A program made the position numbers and the translations under genes. Source: Sphingobium sp. Ant17 (lineage in GTDB: Bacteria; Pseudomonadota; Alphaproteobacteria; Sphingomonadales; Sphingomonadaceae). Taken from it: a stretch of 64,000 nucleotides of DNA. The stretch covers positions 1-64,000 of the forward strand of contig NZ_JEMV01000015.1 in assembly GCF_000588875.1 (NCBI RefSeq), given 5' to 3'. A model generated the notes under the pieces. It did no database searches. It worked only from the letters and a program-made list of their open reading frames with translations, and had not been told where the DNA came from. Positions 1 to 8,823 of the stretch are shown piece by piece (the stretch's first letter is position 1; every line of letters starts with the position of its first letter).

Positions 1-2
1 CC

Positions 3-261
3 GATGCGACCGCATCGCTGACGCAGATGTTCGGGCGATGTGTGGGAATGGACCGGCAGCGCCTATCACGCCCCCATCCAGGTTCAAGGCAGCGCCGGCG
101 CGATCGGCGAATATAATGGCAAGTTCATGTCGGGCCAGTTCGTGCTGAAGGGCGGCAGTTGCGCTACGCCGCGCGGGCATGTGCGGGCGAGCTACCGCAA
201 TTTCTTTTACCCCCATCAACGCTGGCAGTTCACCGGACTGCGCTTGGCGAAGGATCTGTAA
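3..261 (+). CDS. egtB: Ergothioneine biosynthesis protein EgtB, 3' end
   Basis: This is the C-terminal 85 or so residues of the iron-dependent sulfoxide synthase EgtB, which joins cysteine or glutathionyl sulfur to trimethylhistidine in ergothioneine synthesis. The visible part is the formylglycine-generating-enzyme-like fold: [10 protein letters not shown], then [15 protein letters not shown] and WQFTGLRLA, which are typical of the end of EgtB. The gene enters from the left edge in frame 3 (LTQMFG). A GGG at 33-35 where GG is expected shifts the frame, so the rest reads from frame 1. The stop is TAA at 259-261. It sits five bases before egtD, so the two form an operon. The frameshift is probably a sequence error. 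Confidence 0.85.
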
Positions 262-266
262 CGACC

Positions 267-1245
267 ATGCTGCTGACAGACGACGCACCGACCGCAACCC
301 AAGCGGTCGATCCAGCCTTTCGCCGCGACATCGTCGATGGCCTGTCTCGCCAGCCCAGCGACGCCACCCATCTGTCTATGACCGGCATGGGTCGGAATTG
401 TTCGAGGCGATCACCGACCTGCCCGAATATTATCCCACACGCACCGAAACGGCGCTGCTGGAGCAGCATGGCCCGGACTTTTGCCGAGGGCATGGGGAGA
501 AGGCCGCGCGGTCGTGGAGTTCGCGCGGGGCAGTTCGCGCAAGACCCCGCATCTGCTGCGCGCCATCGCGCCGGGGGCCTATGTGCCGATCGACATCAGT
601 GGCGATTTCCTGCGGGCGAGCAGCGCGACCCTGGCGCAGGCTTTCCCCAATCTGCCGGTGATCCCGCTGGAAGGCGATTTCAACCAGCCGCTGACGTTGC
701 CCCAAAAGCGATCGGGGGCGATGCCCCCGGCTTGGCTTTTTTCCCCCGGATCGACCATCGGCAATATGGAGCCGGACGCGGCGGTCGATCTGCTGCGCGC
801 GATGCGCCGTGTGCTGGACGATGCGTCGGTCGCCGATGGCGCGATGCTGCTGATCGGGATGGACCGGATCAAGGATCAAGACCGGCTGATCGCCGCCTAT
901 GACGATGCTGCGGGCGTGACAGCGGCGTTCAACCTCAACCTGATTACGCGGATCAACCGCGAGTTGGAAGGCGACCTGCCCATTGATGGCTTCGCCCACC
1001 GCGCGCGTTGGAACGATGCCAAGGCGCGGGTCGAGATGCATCTGGAAGCGGTGCGGCCGCTGCACTTCCATGTTGCGGGCCAAGCGTTCCGCATGGCGCG
1101 GGGCGAGACGATTCACACGGAAAGCAGCCATAAATATGGCGTTCGCGACGGGCGGCTGTTGCTGCGGTCGGGCGGTTGGGAGCCGGTGCGGGAGTGGACC
1201 GACGCCGATGGACTGTTTTCGCTGATTCTGGCGCGGGCGGGGTAG
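267..1245 (+). CDS. egtD: L-histidine N(alpha)-methyltransferase EgtD (three frameshifts)
   Basis: EgtD transfers three methyl groups from SAM to the alpha-amino group of histidine to give hercynine, the first ergothioneine step. After ATG 267 the protein reads VDGLSRQPSDAT, then SELFEAITDLPEYYPTRTE, VEFARGSSRKT, the SAM-site DISGDFL, and FFPGSTIGN-like FSPGSTIGN, all in family order. To read it through, the frame must change three times: one base is missing near 366-370, one T is extra near 479-483 (TTTT), and one G is extra near 494-498 (GGGG). After correction the length is about 325 aa, normal for EgtD. Because the indels cluster in the first 500 bases with the egtB one, low consensus quality is more likely than a decayed gene. 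Confidence 0.85.
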
Positions 1246-1367
1246 TGGTCGGCCTGGCGGGCGAAAAAGATCGCATATTTGGTAGCAAAGAGAAAAGACT
1301 TCGACAGGCTCAGCCCGGACGGATGTAGGATTGATGCGTCGGGTAGAGTTTTAGCGAGGAAACTGTC

Positions 1368-2413
1368 TCAATCGGCAACCTGGGCCGTCCAGGTCGGAAT
1401 CCAGTGCCATACCCCCCGACATTCGCCCATGCTGGTAGCTTCGACCAGGCGGAAACGGGTGCCGTCCCAGACATAGGCTTCGCTGCCGCCACAATCGCCA
1501 ATGCCGCGCCCTTTGGCGAAACTGTCGAGGCGGGATTTTTCAGGCGTCCAGCCGACATTGACCAGGGTGGGATGCGTGTCATCGCCAAGCCAGCCGGGCG
1601 CAGCGTCGAAGGGAGCGAAGCGGAAGCTACGGCGACCGGCTATGCCGCTGGCGATGACCGGAACCGAGGTGGCGTTATAGGCACCTGATCCGCAGGGGAC
1701 GAGAACCAGCGTTTCGGTCTTGCTGAGGCGATGCAACTGCGGGCTTTGGTCGCTGCGTATCTCCCCAGTGCATCGGGTAAAGGTCAGAAGTTTGGCCAGT
1801 TCCTCACGCCAGAGGGGTGCTGGCGCTGCGCCGTTCGGCACGGGTGCGCGGCGGATGCGTGGGGCGGCAGGCGCGGGCTTGACCGCAGCCGGACCCAAAG
1901 GGCCAGTTGCGACCAGGGCGGTCATGGTGCCCGCCCTACCCTGGCGCGCATCCATATAGCGCAGCGCCGCGGCCGATCCGGCGAGCGAGGGCGTGCCCCA
2001 TGATTTGCTGCCGGCGCGGACTGTCATCGTCGATCCGCGTGCCATCGCAATGGCGAGGGCTGCGGCCTGTGGTCCCCGAACCTTTGCTTCGCCATCGCTT
2101 GCGCGGGCCGTCGCGATCGTGCGCCATCAATCTGGAAGCTGACATCGGTCAGGCCCCTGCCTTCCCGGCTGATCCAGATTTCGGCGGAAGCCTCCGGTCC
2201 GGCATCGCGCGCAACGCCGATCATCAGCGGGACGTCCGGCCAGTCGGCCCGTTCGGGCATCAGCGCGACCGCTTCGCATCGGTTGCGATTGTCGCAGCCG
2301 ATGGTCCAGTCCTTGTAGGTTTCAAGCGACCCCGGCTTTGGTGCCTGCGCCAGAACAGGCGGTGATGCCAACAGGGCCGTCAGCGCTGCCGCGAAAACTG
2401 TCTTTGCTTCCAT
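1368..2413 (-). CDS. DUF1176 family exported protein (one frameshift)
   Basis: A periplasmic protein of unknown function. It begins with a signal peptide (MEAKTVFAAALTALLASPPVLAQA) and continues with SLETYKDWTIGCDNRNRCEAV, the characteristic start of DUF1176 proteins. The second half contains the C-terminal part of the family: ELAKLLTFTRCTG, a Cys pair, and VWHWIPTWT near the end. The two halves lie in different frames. A single missing base near 2060-2090 joins them into about 348 aa, the usual family length. A typical consensus error is the likely cause. It stands alone downstream of the nucleoside permease, reading the same way, with a 67-base gap. Confidence 0.7.
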
Positions 2414-2480
2414 GGGTTAACCATAACCGACTTGCGGACTCGGCGGTAGTATTTTCGTTACGATAGCAAAAGGACCGGCA

Positions 2481-3805
2481 TCAGCGCAGACTGAGCATCA
2501 GTCCGGCGAGCGCCGCGCTCATGAGGTTGGCGAGACTGCCTGCGACGAGCGCTTTCAGCCCCAACCGTGCAATCATCGGTCGTTGGTTGGGGGCCAGGTT
2601 GCCAGTCACCGCCATCTGGATCGCGATCGAACTGAAATTGGCGAAGCCGCACAGCGCGAAGGTGACGATGGCGATCGTCGCGGGCGACAAGGCGTCCTGC
2701 ACCTGTCCAAGGTTGATATAGGCGACGAATTCGTTGAGCACGACCTTCGTTCCGAACAGGCCGCCAGCCACCTGTGCTTCTTCCCAAGGGATGTTGAGCA
2801 GATACATGATCGGCGAGAAGACATAGCCAAGCAGCATCTGGAAGCTGAGATCGGGATAGCCGAACCAGCCACCGATACCGCCCAATATGCCGTTGGCGAG
2901 CGCGACCAACGCGACGAAGGCCAGCACCATCGCACCGACCGCGACGGCGAGCTTCACCCCGGTCTGCGCGCCCTGGGCGGCGGCCATGATGAGGTTGGCG
3001 GGTTTTTCTTCGTCATGGCTGGCGACGGGCATGGGTTCACCCGGCGTACCTTCGGGCAGCAGCGCGGCCGGGCCGACGCCGCTGATCCGCATTTCGGGCA
3101 AGGGGACGTCGGGCGTGTCGCCCAGTGGCAATTCGCCCTGCACCGGCACATGCGGGTCGGGCATCATGATCTTGGCCATCAATAGCCCACCAGGCGCGGC
3201 CATGAAGCTGGCGGCGAGCAGATAGTCGATGCGGATACCCATGGACGCATAGGCAGCAAGGATGGTGCCTGCGACCCCGGCCATGCCGCTGGTCATCACG
3301 GTGAAGAGTTGCGAGGGGGTGAGCGCGGCCAGATAGGGGCGGATCACCAGCGGACTTTCGCTTTGTCCCACGAAGATATTGGCCGCCGCGCAGAGGCTTT
3401 CGACCTTCGACACGCCCGTCACCGCCTCGATCGCGCCGCCGACCCAACGGACGATGAATTGCATCACGCCCAGATAATAGAGGATCGACACCAGGCTGGC
3501 GAAGAAGATGATGACTGGCAACGCGGCGATGGCGAAGCTGGCACCGCCGATTTCGGGGCTGGCAAGCGGGCCGAAGATGAAATCGGTCCCCGCCTGCGCA
3601 TAGCCCAGCAGGTTTGACACCCCCTTCGACATGCCAGCGATGATCGTGCGCCCGGCGGGCACATAGAGCACCAACAGCGCGATCCCCGCCTGCAACAGGA
3701 ACGCCGCGCCGACGACGCGCGGTTGATAGCGCGGCGATCGGACGAGAGGGCGAGAGCAACGGCGAGAATGAGCAGGATGCCGGCAAGGCCGATGAGAAGA
3801 TGCAT
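2481..3805 (-). CDS. nupC: NupC-family concentrative nucleoside transporter (one frameshift)
   Basis: An inner-membrane symporter that takes up nucleosides with H+ or Na+. Family features include many hydrophobic helices, the FGPL segment followed by FFASLVSILYYLGVMQ, the sodium/nucleoside-site region VGQSESPLVIRP, and the C-terminal GFANFSSIAIQMAVTGNLAP with RLGLKALVAGSLAN. The N-terminus (MHLLIGLAGILLILAVALAL) is in another frame: a base is missing in a C run near 3718-3722, where NPRVVGAA would be expected. Corrected length is about 441 aa. A central hydrophilic loop with many Pro and acidic residues (about residues 215-265) is longer than in E. coli NupC. Confidence 0.8.
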
Positions 3806-3908
3806 GAGGCGCTTTCGGCAGGTGGAGGATGGTCGGGGCGACTATATGAGCGGGGCAGCGGCATGGCCAGCCGCTTTGCCAGGCAACGCGATCAGGGGAA
3901 CTGCGCGC

Positions 3909-4076
3909 CTATTTGGCCTTGCTGGCGTCCTGCTTCGCCTTGTGCGCGGCCAGCAGCGCGTCGATTTCGACGATGCGCAAGCGTTGGGGGGTATCCTTGG
4001 CCAGCCCCTTGAGGCGGCATTCGGCCCAGAGGGCGCGGCGTTCGGCGGTCAGCGCCTTGAGGTAGAGGTCGGCCAT
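3909..4076 (-). CDS. Small hypothetical protein, 55 aa
   Basis: A short, highly charged helical protein (MADLYLKALTAERRALWAE at the start, ending QDASKAK). It starts at an ATG preceded by AAAGGA at a good ribosome-binding distance. The sequence is rich in Ala, Leu, Lys and Arg with a possible coiled coil from residue 7 to 50, and has no membrane segment or cysteine motif beyond one Cys. It lies leftward between typA and the nucleoside permease, separated from typA by a palindromic repeat. I do not recognise a family. The clean start signal and protein-like composition support it being real. Confidence 0.55.
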   Translation of the reverse strand: MADLYLKALTAERRALWAECRLKGLAKDTPQRLRIVEIDALLAAHKAKQDASKAK

Positions 4077-4126
4077 ATGGGATTCCTTTCAATAGGAAAA
4101 GGGCGGGAGCGCTGTAACGCCCCTGC

Positions 4127-4181
4127 CCCTCCACCATCGGCTTTGCCGATGGTCCCCCTCCCCGAGCTTGCTCGGGGAGGA
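4127..4181. repeat. Composite palindromic extragenic repeat
   Basis: Two adjacent hairpins. The first is ACCATCGGC-TTT-GCCGATGGT (4133-4153). The second is CTCCCCGAGC-TT-GCTCGGGGAG (4158-4179). The same design (a GGTGGAGGG-type block, an ACCGGC/GCCGGT hairpin and a CTCCCC/GGGGAG hairpin) recurs at 11441-11556, so this is a dispersed REP-like element. It directly follows typA on the leftward strand and could also stop its transcript. Confidence 0.75.
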
Positions 4182-4185
4182 TTGA

Positions 4186-6006
4186 TCAGGCCGCCTTCGA
4201 GCGGCTCATGCGCTTGCGCTCGTTCGGGTCGAGCCAGCGCTTGCGCAGACGGATGGTCTTGGGCGTGACTTCGACGAGCTCATCATCGTCGATATAGGCG
4301 ATGGCCTGTTCCAGCGTCAGCTTCCATGGCGGGGTCAAACGAACGGCGTCGTCCTTGCCGCTGGCACGGAAGTTGGTCAGCGCCTTCGACTTCATCGGGT
4401 TGACTTCGAGGTCATCGGGCTTGGCGTTCTGGCCGATGATCATGCCTTCATACAGCGCTTCGCCCACGCCGACCATCAGGATGCCGCGTTCTTCGAGCGG
4501 ACCCAGCGCATAGGCATTGGCTTCGCCCGACCCGTTGGAGATGAGGACGCCATTCTTGCGGCCTTCGATCGTGCCCTTGTGCGGGCCGTATTTCTCAAAC
4601 AGGCGGTTCATGATGCCGGTGCCGCGCGTGTCGGACAGGAATTCGCCATGATAGCCGATCAGGCCGCGCGAAGGCGCGGAGAAGGTGATGCGGGTCTTGC
4701 CACCGCCCGAGGGACGCATGTCGGTCATCTCGGCCTTGCGCAGGTTCATCTTCTCGACGACCGTGCCGGAAAATTCATCATCGACGTCGATCATGACGGT
4801 TTCATACGGCTCGGTCTTGTTGCCGTCCTCGTCGGTGCCGAACAGCACGCGCGGGCGGCTGATCGACAGTTCGAAGCCTTCGCGGCGCATCGTTTCGATG
4901 AGCACGCCCAGCTGCAATTCGCCGCGACCCGCGACTTCGAAGCTGTCCTTGTCGGCGCTCTCGGTCACTTTGACTGCGACGTTCGATTCGGCTTCGCGGG
5001 CGAGGCGATCGCGGATCATGCGGCTGGTGACCTTGGTGCCTTCACGGCCGGCCATCGGCGAATCGTTGACGGCAAAGCGCATCGAGAGCGTTGGCGGATC
5101 GATCGGCTGCGCCTGGATCGGTTCGGTCACCGAAATGTCGCAGATGGTGTTGGCAACGGTCGCGACGGCAAGCCCCGCGAGCGAGATGATGTCGCCAGCC
5201 TTGGCTTCATCGACGGGCACGCGATCGAGACCCTGGAAGGACATGATCTTCGACGCACGACCGGTTTCGATGACCTTGCCGTCCATGTCGAGTGCGTGGA
5301 TCGCCTGGTTCACCTTGACCGAACCGCTGGTCACGCGGCCGGTGAGGATGCGGCCGAGGAAATTGTCGCGGTCGAGCAGCGTCACCAGGAAGGTGAAGGG
5401 CACGCCGTCGACTTCCACGGCGGGCGCGGGCACGTGATCGACGATCTTCTGGAACATCGGACGCAGTGTGCCCTCACGACGGGTCGGGTCTTCGCTGGCA
5501 TAGCCGTTGCGGCCCGAGGCGTAGAGGACGGGGAAGTCGAGCTGTTCGTCGGTGGCTTCAAGGCTCACGAACAGGTCGAACACTTCGTCCAGCACTTCCT
5601 GGATACGTTCGTCGGGGCGATCGACCTTGTTGACGACGACGATGGGCTTCAAACCCAGCGCCAGCGCCTTGCCGGTCACGAACTTCGTCTGCGGCATCGC
5701 GCCTTCGGACGAATCGACCAGCAGGATCACGCCATCGACCATCGAGAGAATGCGTTCGACTTCGCCGCCGAAATCGGCGTGGCCCGGTGTATCGACGATA
5801 TTGATGCGAGTGCCTTCCCACTCGACCGAGGTCGGCTTGGCGAGGATGGTGATGCCGCGCTCTTTTTCAAGATCGTTGCTGTCCATCGCGCGCTCTTCGA
5901 TGCGCTGATTCTCGCGGAAGGTGCCGGACTGGCGGAAAAGCTGGTCGACGAGGGTGGTTTTGCCGTGATCGACGTGCGCGATGATGGCGATATTACGCAG
6001 GGACAT
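4186..6006 (-). CDS. typA: Translational GTPase TypA/BipA
   Basis: A ribosome-binding GTPase of the elongation-factor class, involved in large-subunit assembly and stress adaptation. The G motifs are clear: P-loop AHVDHGKTT near residue 9, switch region RGITILAKP, DTPGHADFGGEVER, and NKVDRPDER. Domains II-V follow, and the TypA-specific C-terminal domain includes GRGELQLGVLIETMRREG and PSRGLIGYHGEFLSDTRGTG. I start it at the ATG giving MSLRNIAIIAHVDHG, because GAAGG lies seven bases upstream. A start 10 codons earlier is open but has no such site. Length is 606 aa, normal for the family. It is divergent from telA. Confidence 0.95.
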   Translation of the reverse strand: MSLRNIAIIAHVDHGKTTLVDQLFRQSGTFRENQRIEERAMDSNDLEKERGITILAKPTSVEWEGTRINIVDTPGHADFGGEVERILSMVDGVILLVDSSEGAMPQTKFVTGKALALGLKPIVVVNKVDRPDERIQEVLDEVFDLFVSLEATDEQLDFPVLYASGRNGYASEDPTRREGTLRPMFQKIVDHVPAPAVEVDGVPFTFLVTLLDRDNFLGRILTGRVTSGSVKVNQAIHALDMDGKVIETGRASKIMSFQGLDRVPVDEAKAGDIISLAGLAVATVANTICDISVTEPIQAQPIDPPTLSMRFAVNDSPMAGREGTKVTSRMIRDRLAREAESNVAVKVTESADKDSFEVAGRGELQLGVLIETMRREGFELSISRPRVLFGTDEDGNKTEPYETVMIDVDDEFSGTVVEKMNLRKAEMTDMRPSGGGKTRITFSAPSRGLIGYHGEFLSDTRGTGIMNRLFEKYGPHKGTIEGRKNGVLISNGSGEANAYALGPLEERGILMVGVGEALYEGMIIGQNAKPDDLEVNPMKSKALTNFRASGKDDAVRLTPPWKLTLEQAIAYIDDDELVEVTPKTIRLRKRWLDPNERKRMSRSKAA

Positions 6007-6200
6007 GTCTTGCCTTCGGGATATGTGTTGGCCCACGCCGACACAAGGTCACGCAGAGGCTTCGGCCGCGCCCCTACAGGAAATGACGCGTTGCGGCAAG
6101 AGCGGGGCAGTAGCCAAGCCAACGGGCCGGTGCCTTCGCGCTTCCCATCGTGGGGCGCGGCCCCTATCATTACGACGACGATTGCGCCTTGAAGCGCAGG

Positions 6201-6220
6201 TGTTCTATATCAATATAACA
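6201..6220. promoter_or_regulatory. AT-rich dyad before telA
   Basis: TGTTCTATATCAATATAACA is an imperfect palindrome (7 of 10 base pairs symmetric) just upstream of the telA ribosome-binding site AAGGAG. Its AT content stands out from the surrounding GC-rich DNA. It could be a repressor site or overlap the telA -10 region. No regulator can be named from the sequence. Confidence 0.35.
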
Positions 6221-6234
6221 CCCAAGGAGATAGC

Positions 6235-7458
6235 ATGGCTACCACTGCGCCCACCGCGACCCAGACCGCGACTGCCGATATGTTGAACCTGACTGCGCCC
6301 GATCCGGTGCCCGTCGTCGCGGCCGACAAGGCGGCGGGGCTGGTGCCGATCGACGAGGCGAAGAAGTCGAAGCTGGACGAGAAGGTCGATGCCTTCATCG
6401 ACGATCTGGTGGCGCAGGATGCCAACAGCCCGGAATTCGGGGTGCGGGTCGACCAGCTGACCAATATGGGACGCAAGGAAATCGCCGAGGCGGCGGGGCA
6501 TAGCAATCGCTTCCTCGACCGGCCCGTGCGCGCAATGGACAGCGACACCAAGGTCGGCGCGGACCTCGCCGAACTGCGCCGCACGGTCGAGGATCTGGAC
6601 CCCGGCAAGCGCGGCAATCTGCTCGCGCCCAAGAAGCTGTTCGGCATCATCCCGTTTGGCAACAAGATGCGCGACTATTTCGACGGCTATAAAAGCGCGC
6701 AGGGGCATATCAACGCGATCCTGGGGTCGCTGGCCAGCGGCAAGGACACGCTGATCAAGGATAATGCCGCGATCGACGTCGAGCGGCAGAATATGTGGCA
6801 GACCATGGGTCGGCTGGAACAGATGATCCATATCAGCAAGACGATGGATGCGCGGCTGGAGGCCAAGGCGCTGGAGCTGGATTCGAACGATCCGGCCAAG
6901 GCCAAGGCGATCCGCGAAAGCGCGCTCTTCTACATCCGCCAGCGGACGCAGGATCTGCTGACCCAGATGGCGGTGACGGTGCAGGGCTATCTCGCGCTCG
7001 ATCTGGTGAAGAAGAATAATATCGAATTGGTCAAGGGCGTGGACCGCGCCAGCACGACCACGGTCGCGGCCCTGCGGACGGCGGTGACGGTGGCGCAGGC
7101 GCTGGCCGGGCAGCGGCTGGTACTGGAACAGATCAGCGCGCTCAACACCACGACCGCCAACATGATCGATCGCACCGGCGAATTGCTGAAAAGCCAGACC
7201 GCACAGATCCACGAACAGGCCGCGTCCAGCACGATCCCGATCGAAACGCTGCAACGGGCGTTCCAGAATATCTATGACACGATGGACAATATCGACGCAT
7301 TCAAGATGAAGGCGCTGGAGAATATGAAAACGACGGTGACCACGCTGTCGGGCGAGGTGGAGAAGTCCAAGGGCTATATCGCGCGGGCGCAGGGCCAGGC
7401 CGAGGCAGCGCGCGACGTGCGGGTGGACAATTCGCTGTTGAGCGCGATCGAGGGGTGA
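6235..7458 (+). CDS. telA: TelA-family toxic anion resistance protein
   Basis: A cytoplasmic, mostly helical protein of the TelA/KlaA family (PF05816), linked to tellurite and other toxic-anion or envelope-stress tolerance, biochemical role unknown. Recognisable segments are the central PFGNKMRDYFDGYKSAQGHI and ALFYIRQRTQDLLTQMAVTVQGYLALDLVKKNN, followed by GVDRASTTTVAALRTAVTVAQAL, the family core. Length 407 aa is typical. An AAGGAG lies seven or so bases before the ATG. Downstream is a two-helix membrane protein, matching the usual pairing of telA with an XpaC-like or membrane partner, so the two probably act together. Confidence 0.85.
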   Translation: MATTAPTATQTATADMLNLTAPDPVPVVAADKAAGLVPIDEAKKSKLDEKVDAFIDDLVAQDANSPEFGVRVDQLTNMGRKEIAEAAGHSNRFLDRPVRAMDSDTKVGADLAELRRTVEDLDPGKRGNLLAPKKLFGIIPFGNKMRDYFDGYKSAQGHINAILGSLASGKDTLIKDNAAIDVERQNMWQTMGRLEQMIHISKTMDARLEAKALELDSNDPAKAKAIRESALFYIRQRTQDLLTQMAVTVQGYLALDLVKKNNIELVKGVDRASTTTVAALRTAVTVAQALAGQRLVLEQISALNTTTANMIDRTGELLKSQTAQIHEQAASSTIPIETLQRAFQNIYDTMDNIDAFKMKALENMKTTVTTLSGEVEKSKGYIARAQGQAEAARDVRVDNSLLSAIEG

Positions 7459-7485
7459 GGATGATCCGCCTCCGTCTCCATTCGC

Positions 7486-7542
7486 TTCGAGCGTGTCGAG
7501 AAGCGGCTCGTGCAATGCCTGTGTTTCTCGACTTCGCTCGAA
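7486..7542. repeat. Inverted repeat of the TTCGAGC-TGTCGAGAA family
   Basis: TTCGAGCGTGTCGAGAA (7486-7502) is followed after 22 bases by its imperfect inverse TTCTCGACTTCGCTCGAA (7525-7542). The same unit builds the perfect palindrome at 14232-14295. It lies between telA and its downstream partner and could form a hairpin in the shared transcript. Confidence 0.65.
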
Positions 7543-7561
7543 ACGAACGGAGGTTGCCGCT

Positions 7562-8272
7562 ATGAGCCGGTCCGATCGCGTCTTAGCCGATGCCGAAGCC
7601 GTGCTGCGCCGCCATAGCGAGCGCGGGCAGAGCCTGACTGCGCGGGCGCGGCAGCGGCGCAATGCGGGGCTGATGCGCAAGGTCAAATATGCGTTCTGGG
7701 CTGTGCTGGCGGTGGTGCTGGGCAGCGCGGTCGCGGGATTCGTGCTGCCGCTTGGCATAACGGGCGTCATGATCGCGTTGGGCGTGATGATCGCTGCGCT
7801 GCTGCTGATCGCCCTGTTGCCGACGGAAACACGGGTCAAGTCCGAAGCGCTGGCGCAGACACCGCTCACCGCCCTGCCCCTCCAGACCGAAATCTGGCTG
7901 GAGAATCAGCGCAAGGCATTGCCTGCGCCCGCCATCACGCTGGTTGACAGTATCGGCGTCAAGCTGGAGACGCTGGCACCGCAGTTGGAACGGCTCGACC
8001 CGCAAGACCCGGCCGCGCAGGATGTGCGTCGCTTGCTGGCCGACCATCTGCCCGAGCTTGTGACCGGCTATCAATCCATCCCCCAGCCGATGCGGCGCGC
8101 AGAGCGAAACGGGCGGGTGCCCGAACAGCAGTTGGTCGACGGGCTAGGCGTGATCGACGCGGAAATCGCGCGGATGAGCGAACAGTTGGCGAGTGGCGAC
8201 CTCAACAAGCTGGCGACGCAGAACCGGTTTCTGGAACTGAAATATCAGGAGGCGAAGGAATTGGGGGCGTAA
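7562..8272 (+). CDS. TelA-associated membrane protein
   Basis: A 236-aa protein with a basic, helical N-terminus (residues 1-41), two closely spaced membrane helices (about 42-62 and 65-87) and a long helical cytoplasmic C-terminal part. That topology and its place about 100 bases after telA suggest the XpaC-like partner found with TelA in many bacteria, but the sequence similarity is too weak for me to assert the family. The last third (VTGYQSIPQPMRRAE through QLVDGLGVIDAEI) is predicted to be a helical bundle. The start ATG 7562 is chosen because it begins just after the intergenic inverted repeat. Confidence 0.65.
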   Translation: MSRSDRVLADAEAVLRRHSERGQSLTARARQRRNAGLMRKVKYAFWAVLAVVLGSAVAGFVLPLGITGVMIALGVMIAALLLIALLPTETRVKSEALAQTPLTALPLQTEIWLENQRKALPAPAITLVDSIGVKLETLAPQLERLDPQDPAAQDVRRLLADHLPELVTGYQSIPQPMRRAERNGRVPEQQLVDGLGVIDAEIARMSEQLASGDLNKLATQNRFLELKYQEAKELGA

Positions 8273-8290
8273 GGCCCCTGTCCTTCCCCC

Positions 8291-8446
8291 ATGATCCACC
8301 TTACCCTTATCATCGTCGATTTTCTGACGGGCCTGATCGCGGCCGGGGCATGGGCACTGGCATCGGCGGGTGGCGCGATCGCGGCGGTGGTCGCTAGTGG
8401 GGTGTTGGGGGTATCTTTGTTCCGGCGTTGGCGGCGAAGGGGCTAG
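8291..8446 (+). CDS. Small membrane protein, 51 aa
   Basis: A short reading frame of almost entirely hydrophobic residues (IIVDFLTGLIAAGAWALASA, then AAVVASGVLGVSLF) ending in a strongly basic tail RRWRRRG. It looks like a one- or two-pass inner-membrane peptide with a positive cytoplasmic end. It starts 18 bases after the telA partner gene, so it may be the third gene of that operon. No clear ribosome-binding site precedes the ATG, and it overlaps the convergent PilZ gene by four bases. No family recognised. Confidence 0.4.
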   Translation: MIHLTLIIVDFLTGLIAAGAWALASAGGAIAAVVASGVLGVSLFRRWRRRG

Positions 8447-8775
8447 TCCCCGCGCACCACGCGATCGACGGTGAGCTGCGGCAGGGGCAGGTCGAAATGG
8501 ATGCCGAAGCGTTTGGCGCGCACCCACATGACCCGGGCCGCGACACCCAATGTGCTGGCTTCGATCAGGACATGGTCGCCCACGCATGGCGGGCTGTCGC
8601 AATGCGCCAGCGCGCCGGTTGCCGACAAGTCGAGCAAATGCGCCCGTACCGCGTGCCCTTGGATACGCAGCAGAACAGGTTCAAACAATTTGAGCCGCGT
8701 CGCACGACGCGCCGCGCCGAGATGATGATTTTCCAGCAATCCTATGCCTCCCGGTGGGGGACACAACCAAAGCAT
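8443..8775 (-). CDS. PilZ domain protein
   Basis: A single-domain PilZ protein of about 110 aa, a fold that usually binds cyclic di-GMP. The N-terminal ARRATRLKLFEPVLLRIQG resembles the RxxxR start of the PilZ motif (RRATR), followed by the hydrophobic beta strands and LLDLSATGALAHC, which corresponds to the D/NxSxxG motif. An open upstream extension begins with TTG, and I prefer the internal ATG at 8775. It overlaps by four bases, tail to tail, with a small membrane-protein reading frame. Targets are unknown. A GGDEF cyclase in the same window (49381-51162) is one possible source of the ligand. Confidence 0.7.
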   Translation of the reverse strand: MLWLCPPPGGIGLLENHHLGAARRATRLKLFEPVLLRIQGHAVRAHLLDLSATGALAHCDSPPCVGDHVLIEASTLGVAARVMWVRAKRFGIHFDLPLPQLTVDRVVRGD

Positions 8776-8823
8776 CGGCCATCCGTTCCCTCGCAATCAG
8801 CGTCAGGAGAGCATTAACCCTCT

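Noticed and set aside
430-1131. Leftward frame opposite egtD
   Set aside because: Low-complexity His/Arg/Gln-rich translation. The + strand carries EgtD motifs in all three frames due to indels.
4579-6192. A 537-codon + strand frame antisense to typA
   Set aside because: It lies opposite a complete TypA gene with all GTPase motifs. Composition is typical of a shadow frame.
8443-8796. TTG start for the PilZ gene at 8796
   Set aside because: An ATG at 8775 exists closer to the PilZ core, and the extra residues add nothing family-like.
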